Assembly: GCF_009882945.1 (NCBI RefSeq)
Contig: NZ_WTUY01000002.1
Coordinates: forward strand, 622,927-686,926
Direction of reading: 5' to 3'
Origin: Alcanivorax sp. DP30
Lineage (GTDB): Bacteria > Pseudomonadota > Gammaproteobacteria > Pseudomonadales > Alcanivoracaceae
DNA: 64,000 nucleotides
Positions 43,805-51,853 of this stretch are shown here, piece after piece. The notes below the pieces were generated by a model. That model saw nothing but the letters and a program-made list of their open reading frames with translations. It was not told where the DNA came from and did not search any database. Within the stretch, counting starts at the first letter, position 1; every line of letters starts with the position of its first letter. The translations under genes were made by a program, and so were the position numbers.

Positions 43805-45001
43805 ATGGATGCGAAAAGACTGCCAATCAAAAGTCTGATAACCGCCCTGCTGGTGACCATAAGCTATAGCCACGCCAGCACCTGCGAAGACGGCACACAG
43901 ACCTCCGTGATGCTCCCCAATGCCGACCGGAATCTGGTCAGTCTGCTTGATCAGCCCGCTACTGACCGGCAAGCCCCGATGCTCCTGGAGTACAACAGCC
44001 AAGCCCAGAGCATCAACAAGCCGATTCTGGGGAACTATGCCCGGTTACGCCTTGCTGCTCTCGCTTTGCAGGACGGTGATACCCATTTTGCGCGGCAGCA
44101 ACTCAGCCAGATTGAACAAAACAGTCCTGCAGCGGTAGATGCGGCCCTGTTACTGGCCGAGAGCTACCGCAAGGATGGCGACCGGGAACGGGCTCGAGCC
44201 TGGTTCCTGCGCATCGCCGCACGCTTTCCTGGTAATCCCAGAGCGGTATCGGGCCTGGTTCTGGCCGGTGACGACTGGCGAAAACAGGGCGCGGTTGAAC
44301 AGGCCTTGCCGGTCTACAACCTGGCACTGACCAAGGCCTCGGAAAACATGAAGGCTCTGGAAGAGCTGGAGAATAACCCCGATCGACTCTATCGCGCCCT
44401 GACCAACAGTGTTGCGGGCAACAGCACCACCGTGATGGACCAGCTGGTTCTGGCTCTGGTTCGTGACAGTGACAGCCGGGTACTGGATTCAACCCGGCAA
44501 TTGATTGCCGCGAAGAATCAGATGCGCTGCCTGCAGGCAGCGCAAAAGACCCTCGACAATGCCATCGAGCACGCGTCTGCTCGCGACCTGTCCAACGGAG
44601 CATTCCGTCAGGCAGCGAAAATGGAGAAGAAAGCGACGGAGCAGGAAATTGCCGATCTGGAACGTATTCTGGTCAATGCTCCGAAGATGGTAGAGCTGCA
44701 ACAACGACTCGACGATGCGCAAGGCAGGCTCACACGGCTTGAGCAACGGCTCGACTCACTGGGATCAACCGCATTGCCCCCTGAACTGGAGCAGCGAAAA
44801 CAGCAAATGGATGCGAACAAGGCCGCCCTCAATCAAGCGATTCTTGTTGCCCGGGACCAAGTGCGATCGGCCCTTGAAGAGGAATTGCCCGTGCTCAAGC
44901 GTTTCTATCGCAACCTGGCCGGGGAAGCGCAACTGGGCATCGCCCAGTTGCTGCAGAACAGTGAAGGCCGAGCGCAATCATCCCTTGTGGGATACAATTA
45001 G
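43805..45001 (+). CDS. exported TPR/coiled-coil protein of unknown function
   Basis: Not recognised beyond its architecture. It has 398 residues, a signal peptide (about 1-25, SLITALLVTISYSHA), TPR-like helices (about 75-180; ARLRLAALALQDGDTHFARQ, DAALLLAESYRKDGDRERA) and a long coiled coil (about 265-370) with Glu/Gln/Leu heptads. A periplasmic scaffold or envelope role is plausible. The last 24 bp overlap the convergent acyl-CoA-binding protein gene. The upstream gap 43595-43804 shows nothing recognisable. Confidence 0.72.
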   Translation: MDAKRLPIKSLITALLVTISYSHASTCEDGTQTSVMLPNADRNLVSLLDQPATDRQAPMLLEYNSQAQSINKPILGNYARLRLAALALQDGDTHFARQQLSQIEQNSPAAVDAALLLAESYRKDGDRERARAWFLRIAARFPGNPRAVSGLVLAGDDWRKQGAVEQALPVYNLALTKASENMKALEELENNPDRLYRALTNSVAGNSTTVMDQLVLALVRDSDSRVLDSTRQLIAAKNQMRCLQAAQKTLDNAIEHASARDLSNGAFRQAAKMEKKATEQEIADLERILVNAPKMVELQQRLDDAQGRLTRLEQRLDSLGSTALPPELEQRKQQMDANKAALNQAILVARDQVRSALEEELPVLKRFYRNLAGEAQLGIAQLLQNSEGRAQSSLVGYN

Positions 45002-45244
45002 CGCGTCGACTTTCTCGATATATTTCTGCTTGGCGGCATCTGCCCCCATCCCTTTCAATTTTGCCCAGGCGTCATACTTGGCACGCTTCACCATATCCAG
45101 CATGCCTGGACGCTTGCCGCTCACATCCCCTTCGCTGCCCTGTTTGAAATGGGCATACAGGAACAGTAGATCATCATTGGAAGGCTTGCGGTCCAGGGTC
45201 TGAACGTCTTTTTGGGCTTGTTCAAAACGAGCGGTATCAGTCAT
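44978..45244 (-). CDS. acyl-CoA-binding protein
   Basis: Small four-helix protein (88 residues) that binds long-chain acyl-CoA in the cytoplasm. The ACBP signature is clear: YAHFKQGSEGD (about 30-40), KRPGMLD and KRAKYDAWAKLKG, which hold the CoA-contacting Lys and Tyr residues. ACBP is near-universal in eukaryotes but patchy in bacteria. It lies beside acyltransferase and thioesterase genes, fitting an acyl-CoA buffer. Its 3' end overlaps the TPR gene by 24 bp on the other strand. Confidence 0.94.
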   Translation of the reverse strand: MTDTARFEQAQKDVQTLDRKPSNDDLLFLYAHFKQGSEGDVSGKRPGMLDMVKRAKYDAWAKLKGMGADAAKQKYIEKVDALIVSHKG

Positions 45245-45381
45245 GGTGATTCCTGTTATTGTCTGTCATCGGGATCATCGGCATTCACGATGGTCGTGCC
45301 TGCCTTTTGCAGAAATAGTGCGCGGTGTCTTGCCTATAATCAACTTGCAGAAAAAAACACCACACATCCTTAACGCTTCCG

Positions 45382-46014
45382 CTACGGATGGTGCATGGTC
45401 TTGAACGGCGCAGACAGCAATTCGGGGTGGCGCGGAACAATATCCCCTAGCATTTCCACCATCTTTGCAAGATCGGCGTCCATGTCACCACTGGGCGTGA
45501 CGCTGCCCATCACCCGAACCTGACGCCGCCGGTAACAGAAGCCCAGCACCACAATGGGAATACTCTGCGCCTCGGCAATTCTGTAGAACCCCGTTTTCCA
45601 ACGATCAGCTCCCTTCCGGGTTCCTTCCGGCGCAATTCCGAGCCAGCAGGGCGCCTGCTGCATGGCATGGGCGGTCTGCTCCACAAGATCATGGGCGTTA
45701 TCACGGTTCACGGGAATGCCACCCAGCCAGAACATGAACCGGCCGAGGCGTCCTTCAAAAAGGGTGTGTTTGGCCATGAAACGCACATGAACCCTTAGCG
45801 CCTGAATAGCACTAAGGCCGATGACACCATCAATGTTGGACGTATGGGGGGCCACCGCAAGCACCGCTCGATCCACATTGGGCAAGGTGCCGACGATGCG
45901 CCAGCCCATCATTTTCAGGATCAAACGCCCTAGCCCTGCCAGAAACCAGTGGCCTCGGCGGGGCACTGCGGGCCCCGGCGTTGCAGGTGTAATTGCCGGC
46001 AATTCCCGTTTCAT
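45382..46014 (-). CDS. lysophospholipid acyltransferase-like protein, PlsC family
   Basis: A 210-residue acyltransferase with the HX4D motif HTSNID near residue 55, a KHTLFEGRLGRFMFW block and IAPEGTRKGA. It acylates a lysophosphatidate or similar acceptor; the short form and exact acceptor make the assignment to PlsC itself uncertain. The ATG at 46014 overlaps the upstream thioesterase stop (ATGA); an in-frame ATG at 46134 lies deep inside that gene. Confidence 0.87.
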   Translation of the reverse strand: MKRELPAITPATPGPAVPRRGHWFLAGLGRLILKMMGWRIVGTLPNVDRAVLAVAPHTSNIDGVIGLSAIQALRVHVRFMAKHTLFEGRLGRFMFWLGGIPVNRDNAHDLVEQTAHAMQQAPCWLGIAPEGTRKGADRWKTGFYRIAEAQSIPIVVLGFCYRRRQVRVMGSVTPSGDMDADLAKMVEMLGDIVPRHPELLSAPFKTMHHP

Positions 46015-46796
46015 GCAAATACCGTAAAGGTCTGGCGGCTCAGAGCCACTGCCTTTCCCTCCGCATCCCAGATTGTCGCCTGACTCTGGCCATAGCCATC
46101 GCTGCACTGATCCGTATGAACCTGATAACGCCACAGGGTATCGGCAGGACGGCTGGCAGGGTCATTCAGCAGCTCCATGGTCCAGGTCAGCGAGCTGGCC
46201 GGGGCCGGCGTCTTGAGCATGGATAGCACCGAAGGTGGCCAGGTATCCACCAGCGCGATCAAGGCGGCCGTGCTCATGGTTGAAGGAGGCTCCCGGAAGC
46301 CCATGTAACCGGTAAAGTTGGCATCATCACTGCCACAGTAAGGAGGCTTGCCCTCGGCATAGCGCAAATCAAAGAACTCAAGAAAATCCGGGGTGACACC
46401 CTTGATAGTAGGTAGCACCAGACTGTCTTGCGGTGCCTTCATGCCTGGCATGTTCGGCGCAGGTACTGTTACCGACGATTCCCTGGCGGCCCCCATGCTC
46501 GCCAGCATGGCAGCCACCACCTGCCCCTCCTGACGCGCCGTCACCATGGCCTGCATGACCGATTTGCCTTCCCGAAAGACCTCACTGGTCAGAGATACGG
46601 GCCCCGGCACCGCCGGAGCCACAAAAGACAGCGAGAAACTGCGCAACACCCGACCTGGCGCCACACTCTTTTGAAGATGATCAAAAAGCACCGCGCCCAC
46701 CAGACCACCAAACAGGGCACGGCCCTGCCCCCAACCCTCGGGCAGCAGACCATTTCCCTTGCCATCTACGGTGGATAGTATTTCATCAAATGTCAT
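46011..46796 (-). CDS. acyl-CoA thioesterase, TesB-like double hot-dog
   Basis: A 261-residue protein with two hot-dog halves: an N-terminal one with GGLVGAVLFDHL and a C-terminal one with RYQVHTDQCSDGYG. This is the acyl-CoA thioesterase II-like pattern of tandem domains. It should hydrolyse acyl-CoA in the cytoplasm. The ATG at 46796 is preferred to a TTG at 46808. It is translationally coupled to the PlsC-like gene. Confidence 0.86.
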   Translation of the reverse strand: MTFDEILSTVDGKGNGLLPEGWGQGRALFGGLVGAVLFDHLQKSVAPGRVLRSFSLSFVAPAVPGPVSLTSEVFREGKSVMQAMVTARQEGQVVAAMLASMGAARESSVTVPAPNMPGMKAPQDSLVLPTIKGVTPDFLEFFDLRYAEGKPPYCGSDDANFTGYMGFREPPSTMSTAALIALVDTWPPSVLSMLKTPAPASSLTWTMELLNDPASRPADTLWRYQVHTDQCSDGYGQSQATIWDAEGKAVALSRQTFTVFA

Positions 46797-46983
46797 CGCT
46801 CGATCCAACTGCTTGATTGTGCAAGATTAATAGCATTACGAAGGGCAACGATAAAGGCGTAATCGGGACAAACCCGAGGCAATCTGCGACGTATTGCCTG
46901 CCACCGTGATTTTGCCATGCGCAGCGTCCCGCTAAACGGTAGCATAGGCGCCAATTTTACTGATTCGCCAGCTGGAGACAAAA

Positions 46984-49020
46984 ATGACCTGGTTGAAATC
47001 CCGCCGCTTGCAGTACCTGTTGGCCATCACCGCCTTGTTTTTCGGGCTGATGGTTATACTGCGCGCGACCTTTTACTTTGGCTTTTCTGAAGTTCCCTCC
47101 TCGCCTGAAGTGGATCAGGAAGCCGTAAACGCGGCCCTTGGAGTAGGCCTTCGCTTCGACCTTCGCCTCGCCTTGCTGATGATGCTGCCGTTGGCTGCAC
47201 TGGCTTATCTGCCTCGCATAAACCTGCTGACCAGCGGCTTCATGCGCTTCCTGGCACACAGCTATCTGATCATTGCGCTGGTGCTGCTGGGACTCAGCTA
47301 TATTTTCGATTTTGGCCACTACGCCTACCTGGGTGAACGCCTGAATGTCACGGCGTTGCGCTTCCTGCAGGACACCCGCGATTCCACCCTGATGGTATGG
47401 GAAAGTTATCCTGTCATCTGGATCACTCTGGGGCTGATACTGACGGTTGCGCTGAGTGTCTGGCTTGCCCGGGTGATCGAGCGAAAGACGCTGCTACGCG
47501 CCCCCGCTGGCATTTCCCTGCTTCAGACCACCATCGGTTTTGTGGTTTGCTTTGCCCTGTTTTTCTTTGCCATTCTGGGCCGGGTCACCAACATCAACAT
47601 CCTGAACCCAATCCCCCTGCGCTGGAGCGAAGCCTTCGTTTCCGGCGACCGGGCCATCGGTGCACTGGGCCTGAACCCGGTACTTTATTTCCGCGACACC
47701 CTCCTGATTCCGGTCTCACCCTTTGACAAGCAACAGGTCGCCAACTATTACCCGCTCATGGCCGAGCACCTGGGCATTCCCGACGATCAACAACGGGATC
47801 TTAACTTTGTCCGCACGGTGGATGAGCAGGGCCACAAACTGGACTACGATCGCGCACCCAATGTGGTAGTGGTCATGCTGGAGTCCCTCGGCGCCAGCCG
47901 GGTCAGCAGCTACGGACTCCCCATCGAAAGCACCCCCAATCTGGATCGTCTCGGTCGTGAAGGCTGGTTCTTCAGGAATTTCTATGTACCAGTCACCGGC
48001 ACCGCCAAAACCATCTGGGCAACCTTTACCGGTATCCCCGATGTTGCACCCACGGAAAGCGCAAGCCGCAACCCGTTGACCAGCCATCAGCGCATGGTCC
48101 TCAACGAATTTGAAGGCTACCGCAAGTTCTACTTCATTGGTGGTAACGCCGGCTGGGCCAACCTGGATGGTCTGGTGCAACAGAGCATCGATGGCCTTGA
48201 TCTACGCCAGGAAGGCGACTGGCAGTCTCCGGATGTGGATGTCTGGGGCATCTCCGATCTAAACCTTTTCCGCGAGAGCAATCAGATCCTTAATGATCTG
48301 GACAATGACAAACCCTTTTTTGCCTTTATCCAGACTGCCGGCAACCACCGGCCGTTCACGATTCCGGACAACAACGGCGATTTCACGCCGCGTAACGACC
48401 TTTCAGAGGAAGAGCTGGCAAAACACGGCTTCCGGAGTAACGCCCAGTACAACGCGGTGCGTCTGCTGGACTACAACGTGGGCGAATACATGAAATGGGC
48501 CAGGGAAAGCGATTACTTCGACAACACGATTTTCGTGTTCTTTGGCGATCACAACAATCGCATCACCTCACTGCCCCATATGCCGGCCATGGACGCCCTT
48601 GGCCTGGAAAGCAACCATGTGCCACATATCATCTATAGTCCCCACTACCTCAAGCCACGGGTGATTGATGACGCGGTTGGCCTGGTAGATGTGATGCCCA
48701 CCGTAGCTGGCCTGCTGGGCCTCAACTACCGCAACACGACCCTGGGCCGGGATATACAGATGTCTGCACCGGAAGGTGAGCGCGCCAACTTTGTGGTGTT
48801 ACTGGAAGGCCCTCACCCGGTCTATGGCATGGTCACCAAGGATTACTTTGTCCGCATGAACGACGACGGCAGCAATGCTACCCTGCATGACCTGCATAGC
48901 AAGACGCCCAAACAGGACGTGTCAGAGCAGCACCCTGACGTCTTTAAGCAGTTGTTCGATCTGGCGCGCGCCCAATACGAAACAGCTCGTTACATGATGT
49001 ACGACAACGTGGATGATTGA
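46984..49020 (+). CDS. LtaS-family phosphoglycerol transferase-like sulfatase-fold protein
   Basis: Membrane protein of 678 residues: five helices (about 10-210) and a periplasmic sulfatase-fold domain (about 290-640). Metal and nucleophile blocks are VVVMLESLGASR, the VTGTAKT turn (about 337-343) carrying the Thr nucleophile, and VFFGDHNNR. The fold is that of lipoteichoic acid synthase and of Gram-negative MdoB-type phosphoglycerol transferases, so decoration of periplasmic glucans or other glycans with phosphoglycerol is likely. The substrate cannot be read. Confidence 0.9.
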   Translation: MTWLKSRRLQYLLAITALFFGLMVILRATFYFGFSEVPSSPEVDQEAVNAALGVGLRFDLRLALLMMLPLAALAYLPRINLLTSGFMRFLAHSYLIIALVLLGLSYIFDFGHYAYLGERLNVTALRFLQDTRDSTLMVWESYPVIWITLGLILTVALSVWLARVIERKTLLRAPAGISLLQTTIGFVVCFALFFFAILGRVTNINILNPIPLRWSEAFVSGDRAIGALGLNPVLYFRDTLLIPVSPFDKQQVANYYPLMAEHLGIPDDQQRDLNFVRTVDEQGHKLDYDRAPNVVVVMLESLGASRVSSYGLPIESTPNLDRLGREGWFFRNFYVPVTGTAKTIWATFTGIPDVAPTESASRNPLTSHQRMVLNEFEGYRKFYFIGGNAGWANLDGLVQQSIDGLDLRQEGDWQSPDVDVWGISDLNLFRESNQILNDLDNDKPFFAFIQTAGNHRPFTIPDNNGDFTPRNDLSEEELAKHGFRSNAQYNAVRLLDYNVGEYMKWARESDYFDNTIFVFFGDHNNRITSLPHMPAMDALGLESNHVPHIIYSPHYLKPRVIDDAVGLVDVMPTVAGLLGLNYRNTTLGRDIQMSAPEGERANFVVLLEGPHPVYGMVTKDYFVRMNDDGSNATLHDLHSKTPKQDVSEQHPDVFKQLFDLARAQYETARYMMYDNVDD

Positions 49021-49086
49021 TTCATCGCACCTGCCAGTTCACTTGATGCAACAACGCAGATAACGTTCTCCTTCGAGACAGCCCAT

Positions 49087-49119
49087 AAGGCCGCACCCAG
49101 ACTTTGGATGCGGCCTTTT
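49087..49119 (+). terminator. intrinsic terminator after the LtaS-like gene
   Basis: AAGGCCGCA (49087-49095) pairs with TGCGGCCTT (49109-49117), with a partial CCA/TGG extension inward, then TTTTC. It lies 67 bp after the stop. Confidence 0.82.
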
Positions 49120-49202
49120 CATTGAGCCTTGACGGACTAGCAGTAAAGCCATATCGCTTTCGGAGCACAGAGGAGACACTAATCCCGCCAAGGAGACGAG
49201 AC

Positions 49203-49262
49203 ATGTTGAAACGCTTTCTCGCCTCTTCCATTTTCCTTCAAGGCACTGTTTCAGGGGAGTAG
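49203..49262 (+). other. 19-codon reading frame with strong ribosome site, possible gene remnant
   Basis: ATG at 49203 follows AAGGAGACGAGAC, an unusually good ribosome site, but the frame (MLKRFLASSIFLQGTVSGE) stops after 19 codons at TAG. It looks like the start of a signal peptide. It may be the first bit of a lost exported protein or a leader. The rest of 49263-49381 shows nothing clear. Confidence 0.35.
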
Positions 49263-49381
49263 ATTTGGGAACGCGATTCCGGCGTGATCTGACGGTGCGT
49301 GTAGAGACTCAATCTCCGTCGAAAGAATAGGTTCCCGTTCAACGGAGGTATGACGTTACGGGTAATGCCCACAGTGTTTTT

Positions 49382-50101
49382 TTACCATTCAACATCGGGT
49401 AACTGTGCGAATGCATCACGCAACCCCTTGGACCAGGCGTCTCCCAAAGCACGGAAATTTGTGTCTTCATTGGTCACATCATGGTGGTTGGACAGATCAA
49501 AACTATTACTGCGGTAGATCAATACATCCAGCGGCAGGCCAACCGAAAGATTGGAACGGATCGTGGAGTCCAGACTGATCAAGGCACATTTCGCTGCATC
49601 CTTGAGAGGCAACTGGTAATCCACTACCCGGTCCAGAATGGGCTTGCCGTATTTGATTTCACCAATCTGGAAGTACGGTGTGTCCGGGGTGCTCTCGATG
49701 AAATTACCTTCCGGATAAATTTGGAAAAGACGGTGGCTCTCACCATGAAGTTGTCCGCCAACAATAAAGCTGCTGCCAAAGTCCACATTACCCTGGCTCT
49801 GACCCGCATCGCGGCGAATGACTTCGCGGCAGGTACTGCCCACGATCGTGGCAACCTCATACATGGAACGAGCCCCGAACAAATTGGGCTGGTCACTATT
49901 GAGACGCATGTTAAGCAGACTGATCACACTCTGGGTAGTCGCCAGATTCCCTGCACTGAGAATGACGATCGCTCGCTCGCCGTCAATCATGAACTTGTGC
50001 AATTTCCGGAAGGTAGCAATCTGGTCTACTCCGGCATTGGTGCGCGAGTCCGCCGCAAATACCACCCCTTTTTCCAGGGACATGGCGACGCAATAGGTCA
50101 T
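49382..50101 (-). CDS. Anbu proteasome-like peptidase
   Basis: A 239-residue Ntn-hydrolase of the Anbu (ancestral beta-subunit, BPH) family, related to HslV and the 20S proteasome. The Met is followed by the nucleophile Thr2 (MTYCVAMSLE); FAADSRTNAG and FRKLHKF carry the Asp and Lys of the active site. Known Anbu proteins form open helical assemblies and their substrates are undefined. It is the last gene of a four-gene set with ATP-grasp, alpha-E and transglutaminase-like proteins, 31 bp after the last. Confidence 0.95.
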   Translation of the reverse strand: MTYCVAMSLEKGVVFAADSRTNAGVDQIATFRKLHKFMIDGERAIVILSAGNLATTQSVISLLNMRLNSDQPNLFGARSMYEVATIVGSTCREVIRRDAGQSQGNVDFGSSFIVGGQLHGESHRLFQIYPEGNFIESTPDTPYFQIGEIKYGKPILDRVVDYQLPLKDAAKCALISLDSTIRSNLSVGLPLDVLIYRSNSFDLSNHHDVTNEDTNFRALGDAWSKGLRDAFAQLPDVEW

Positions 50102-50132
50102 TCCTGGCTACTCCTGTGATTATCCATGCCGA

Positions 50133-50927
50133 TCACTGCATGCGTTCGGACACAGTACGGTTGACCTGTGCCACTGCCTCCAGCGACTCGACGCCACCGC
50201 CGAAGCGTACACCACGGACCGGACAGGCATCCATATAATCCATCCCCACCGCCAGCTTCAAATGGTGCCGAGGGCGACAGGTCTGATTGGTGATATCGAA
50301 GGTCTTCCAGCTGTCATCCTGCCAGACTTCCGCCCAGGCATGACTGGCCACATGTTCGGAGTCCTTGCTGTACAGATAACCACTCACATAGCGGGCTGGC
50401 ATGCCCAGCGCCCGGCAGCAAGCCAGGAACACATGGGTATGGTCCTGACATACCCCCTTACCCAGTTTCCAGGCTTCCCGAGCGTTACTGGCTACACTGG
50501 TGATTCCTGGCGTATAGGGCATTCCCTGCAGGATAGACTCACTCAGGCGTTCCAGTTGCATCCCGCCGGCCCCATCATGTCGATGGGCCAGCTCATCCAG
50601 GGATTCATTGGACTCGGTGAGAACGGTCGGCCGCGTGAACACCAGCGGCGACAAACGATGATCGCTGTCCTCACCGTCTTCATCGGTGATTTCCACAACT
50701 CCCCTCACTGTAAGAGCAATCTGCTGATGAGGCTTGTCCAGCGTCAGAACGTGAAGGATGTTGTTGTAGCCATCCGATCCCTCATCTGCTTGTTCCGGCA
50801 AATCCAGTTCCCAGCTTAGTACCCGTTGCCGAGCAGAAGGTCGTGGCGTAAGTCGCAGATACTGGGTGCTATGTTTTACCCGCTCTGAATAGCGGTATTC
50901 CGTGCTGTGTTCGATGGACAGTTTCAT
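50133..50927 (-). CDS. transglutaminase-like cysteine protein
   Basis: A 264-residue protein with an N-terminal transglutaminase N domain (about 1-85; EHSTEYRYSERVKHSTQYLR) and a core domain. The catalytic triad is Cys in GKGVCQDHTH (about 160), His in HAWAEVW (about 205) and Asp in FDITN (about 220). Such proteins may act as peptidases or amide-forming enzymes; the context suggests peptide ligation or removal. It overlaps the alpha-E gene by 4 bp. Confidence 0.93.
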   Translation of the reverse strand: MKLSIEHSTEYRYSERVKHSTQYLRLTPRPSARQRVLSWELDLPEQADEGSDGYNNILHVLTLDKPHQQIALTVRGVVEITDEDGEDSDHRLSPLVFTRPTVLTESNESLDELAHRHDGAGGMQLERLSESILQGMPYTPGITSVASNAREAWKLGKGVCQDHTHVFLACCRALGMPARYVSGYLYSKDSEHVASHAWAEVWQDDSWKTFDITNQTCRPRHHLKLAVGMDYMDACPVRGVRFGGGVESLEAVAQVNRTVSERMQ

Positions 50928-51853
50928 ACCAGCTCCAGATATTCGCTTTGAATGGTGTCCGCCAGCTCATTGATGCGGCGGAGGAAGTCCGTCAGATAAT
51001 CGTGCAGACCAATATCGAGAATATGCTCCATGTCGCCGTACTGGAGTCGGGCCAGCTGTACGGCAGCCAGCCGCTTCGACTGCAACCCCGCATCGCCCTC
51101 AATGGCCGGTAACAACTCACACAGCATTTGCAGACAGGACAACAGCGAGCGCGGTACTTCTGGACGCAGGATCAGCATTTCTGCCACGCGCTCGCCATTG
51201 ATGGTTTCACTGAACATTTCCCGGAATGCTTCATAGGCCCCCACCGAACGCAACAGCGCATGCCAGCGGTAATAGTCCAGCGTGGTATTGGATTCGAGCT
51301 GGCCCTCGCTGTGCTTCACATCCAGAATCCGCGCAGTGTTGTCGGCCCTTTCAATAAAAGTTCCCAGACGCAGAAAACGGAAGGTATCGCTTCGCATCAG
51401 CGTACCGTAGGTGGCCCCCCGGAAAAGATGCGAGCGATTCTTTACCCACTCGAAGAACGCGGTTTCCCCGTAGGCCTGAAGCCCGGTCTGGCTAATTTCC
51501 TTTAGTTCCAGCCAGGTGCTATTGATGCTTTCCCACATCTCGCCGGTGATCTTGCCACGCACCGCATGGGCGCTGGCGCGGGCCTGACGCAGGCAGGAAT
51601 AGATGCTTGCAGGACTGTCCGGGTCCAGCGTAAAGAAGAAAAGTACATTCTGAACGGTGACCTTTCCGTAGCGAGAACCGTAGTGATCGCCGGTACCGGT
51701 AATGGCCAGCGGTGCCGCAATTTCCGCCTGAATATCCACTGCAAAGCGGATCAGCGACAGGTTCCATACCACGTCCAGCATTCGCGCTGTGTTTTCCGCG
51801 CGTTCGAAATTACGGGATAGCCAGTAAAGGTCAGAAGCGGTACGACTCAGCAT
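50924..51853 (-). CDS. alpha-E domain protein
   Basis: All-helical protein of 309 residues (DUF403), beginning MLSRTASDLYWLSRNFERAENTAR, the family's hallmark. It has no known enzymatic residues. Alpha-E proteins occur with the circularly permuted ATP-grasp as a fixed pair. It overlaps that gene by 7 bp and the transglutaminase gene by 4 bp. Confidence 0.94.
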   Translation of the reverse strand: MLSRTASDLYWLSRNFERAENTARMLDVVWNLSLIRFAVDIQAEIAAPLAITGTGDHYGSRYGKVTVQNVLFFFTLDPDSPASIYSCLRQARASAHAVRGKITGEMWESINSTWLELKEISQTGLQAYGETAFFEWVKNRSHLFRGATYGTLMRSDTFRFLRLGTFIERADNTARILDVKHSEGQLESNTTLDYYRWHALLRSVGAYEAFREMFSETINGERVAEMLILRPEVPRSLLSCLQMLCELLPAIEGDAGLQSKRLAAVQLARLQYGDMEHILDIGLHDYLTDFLRRINELADTIQSEYLELV

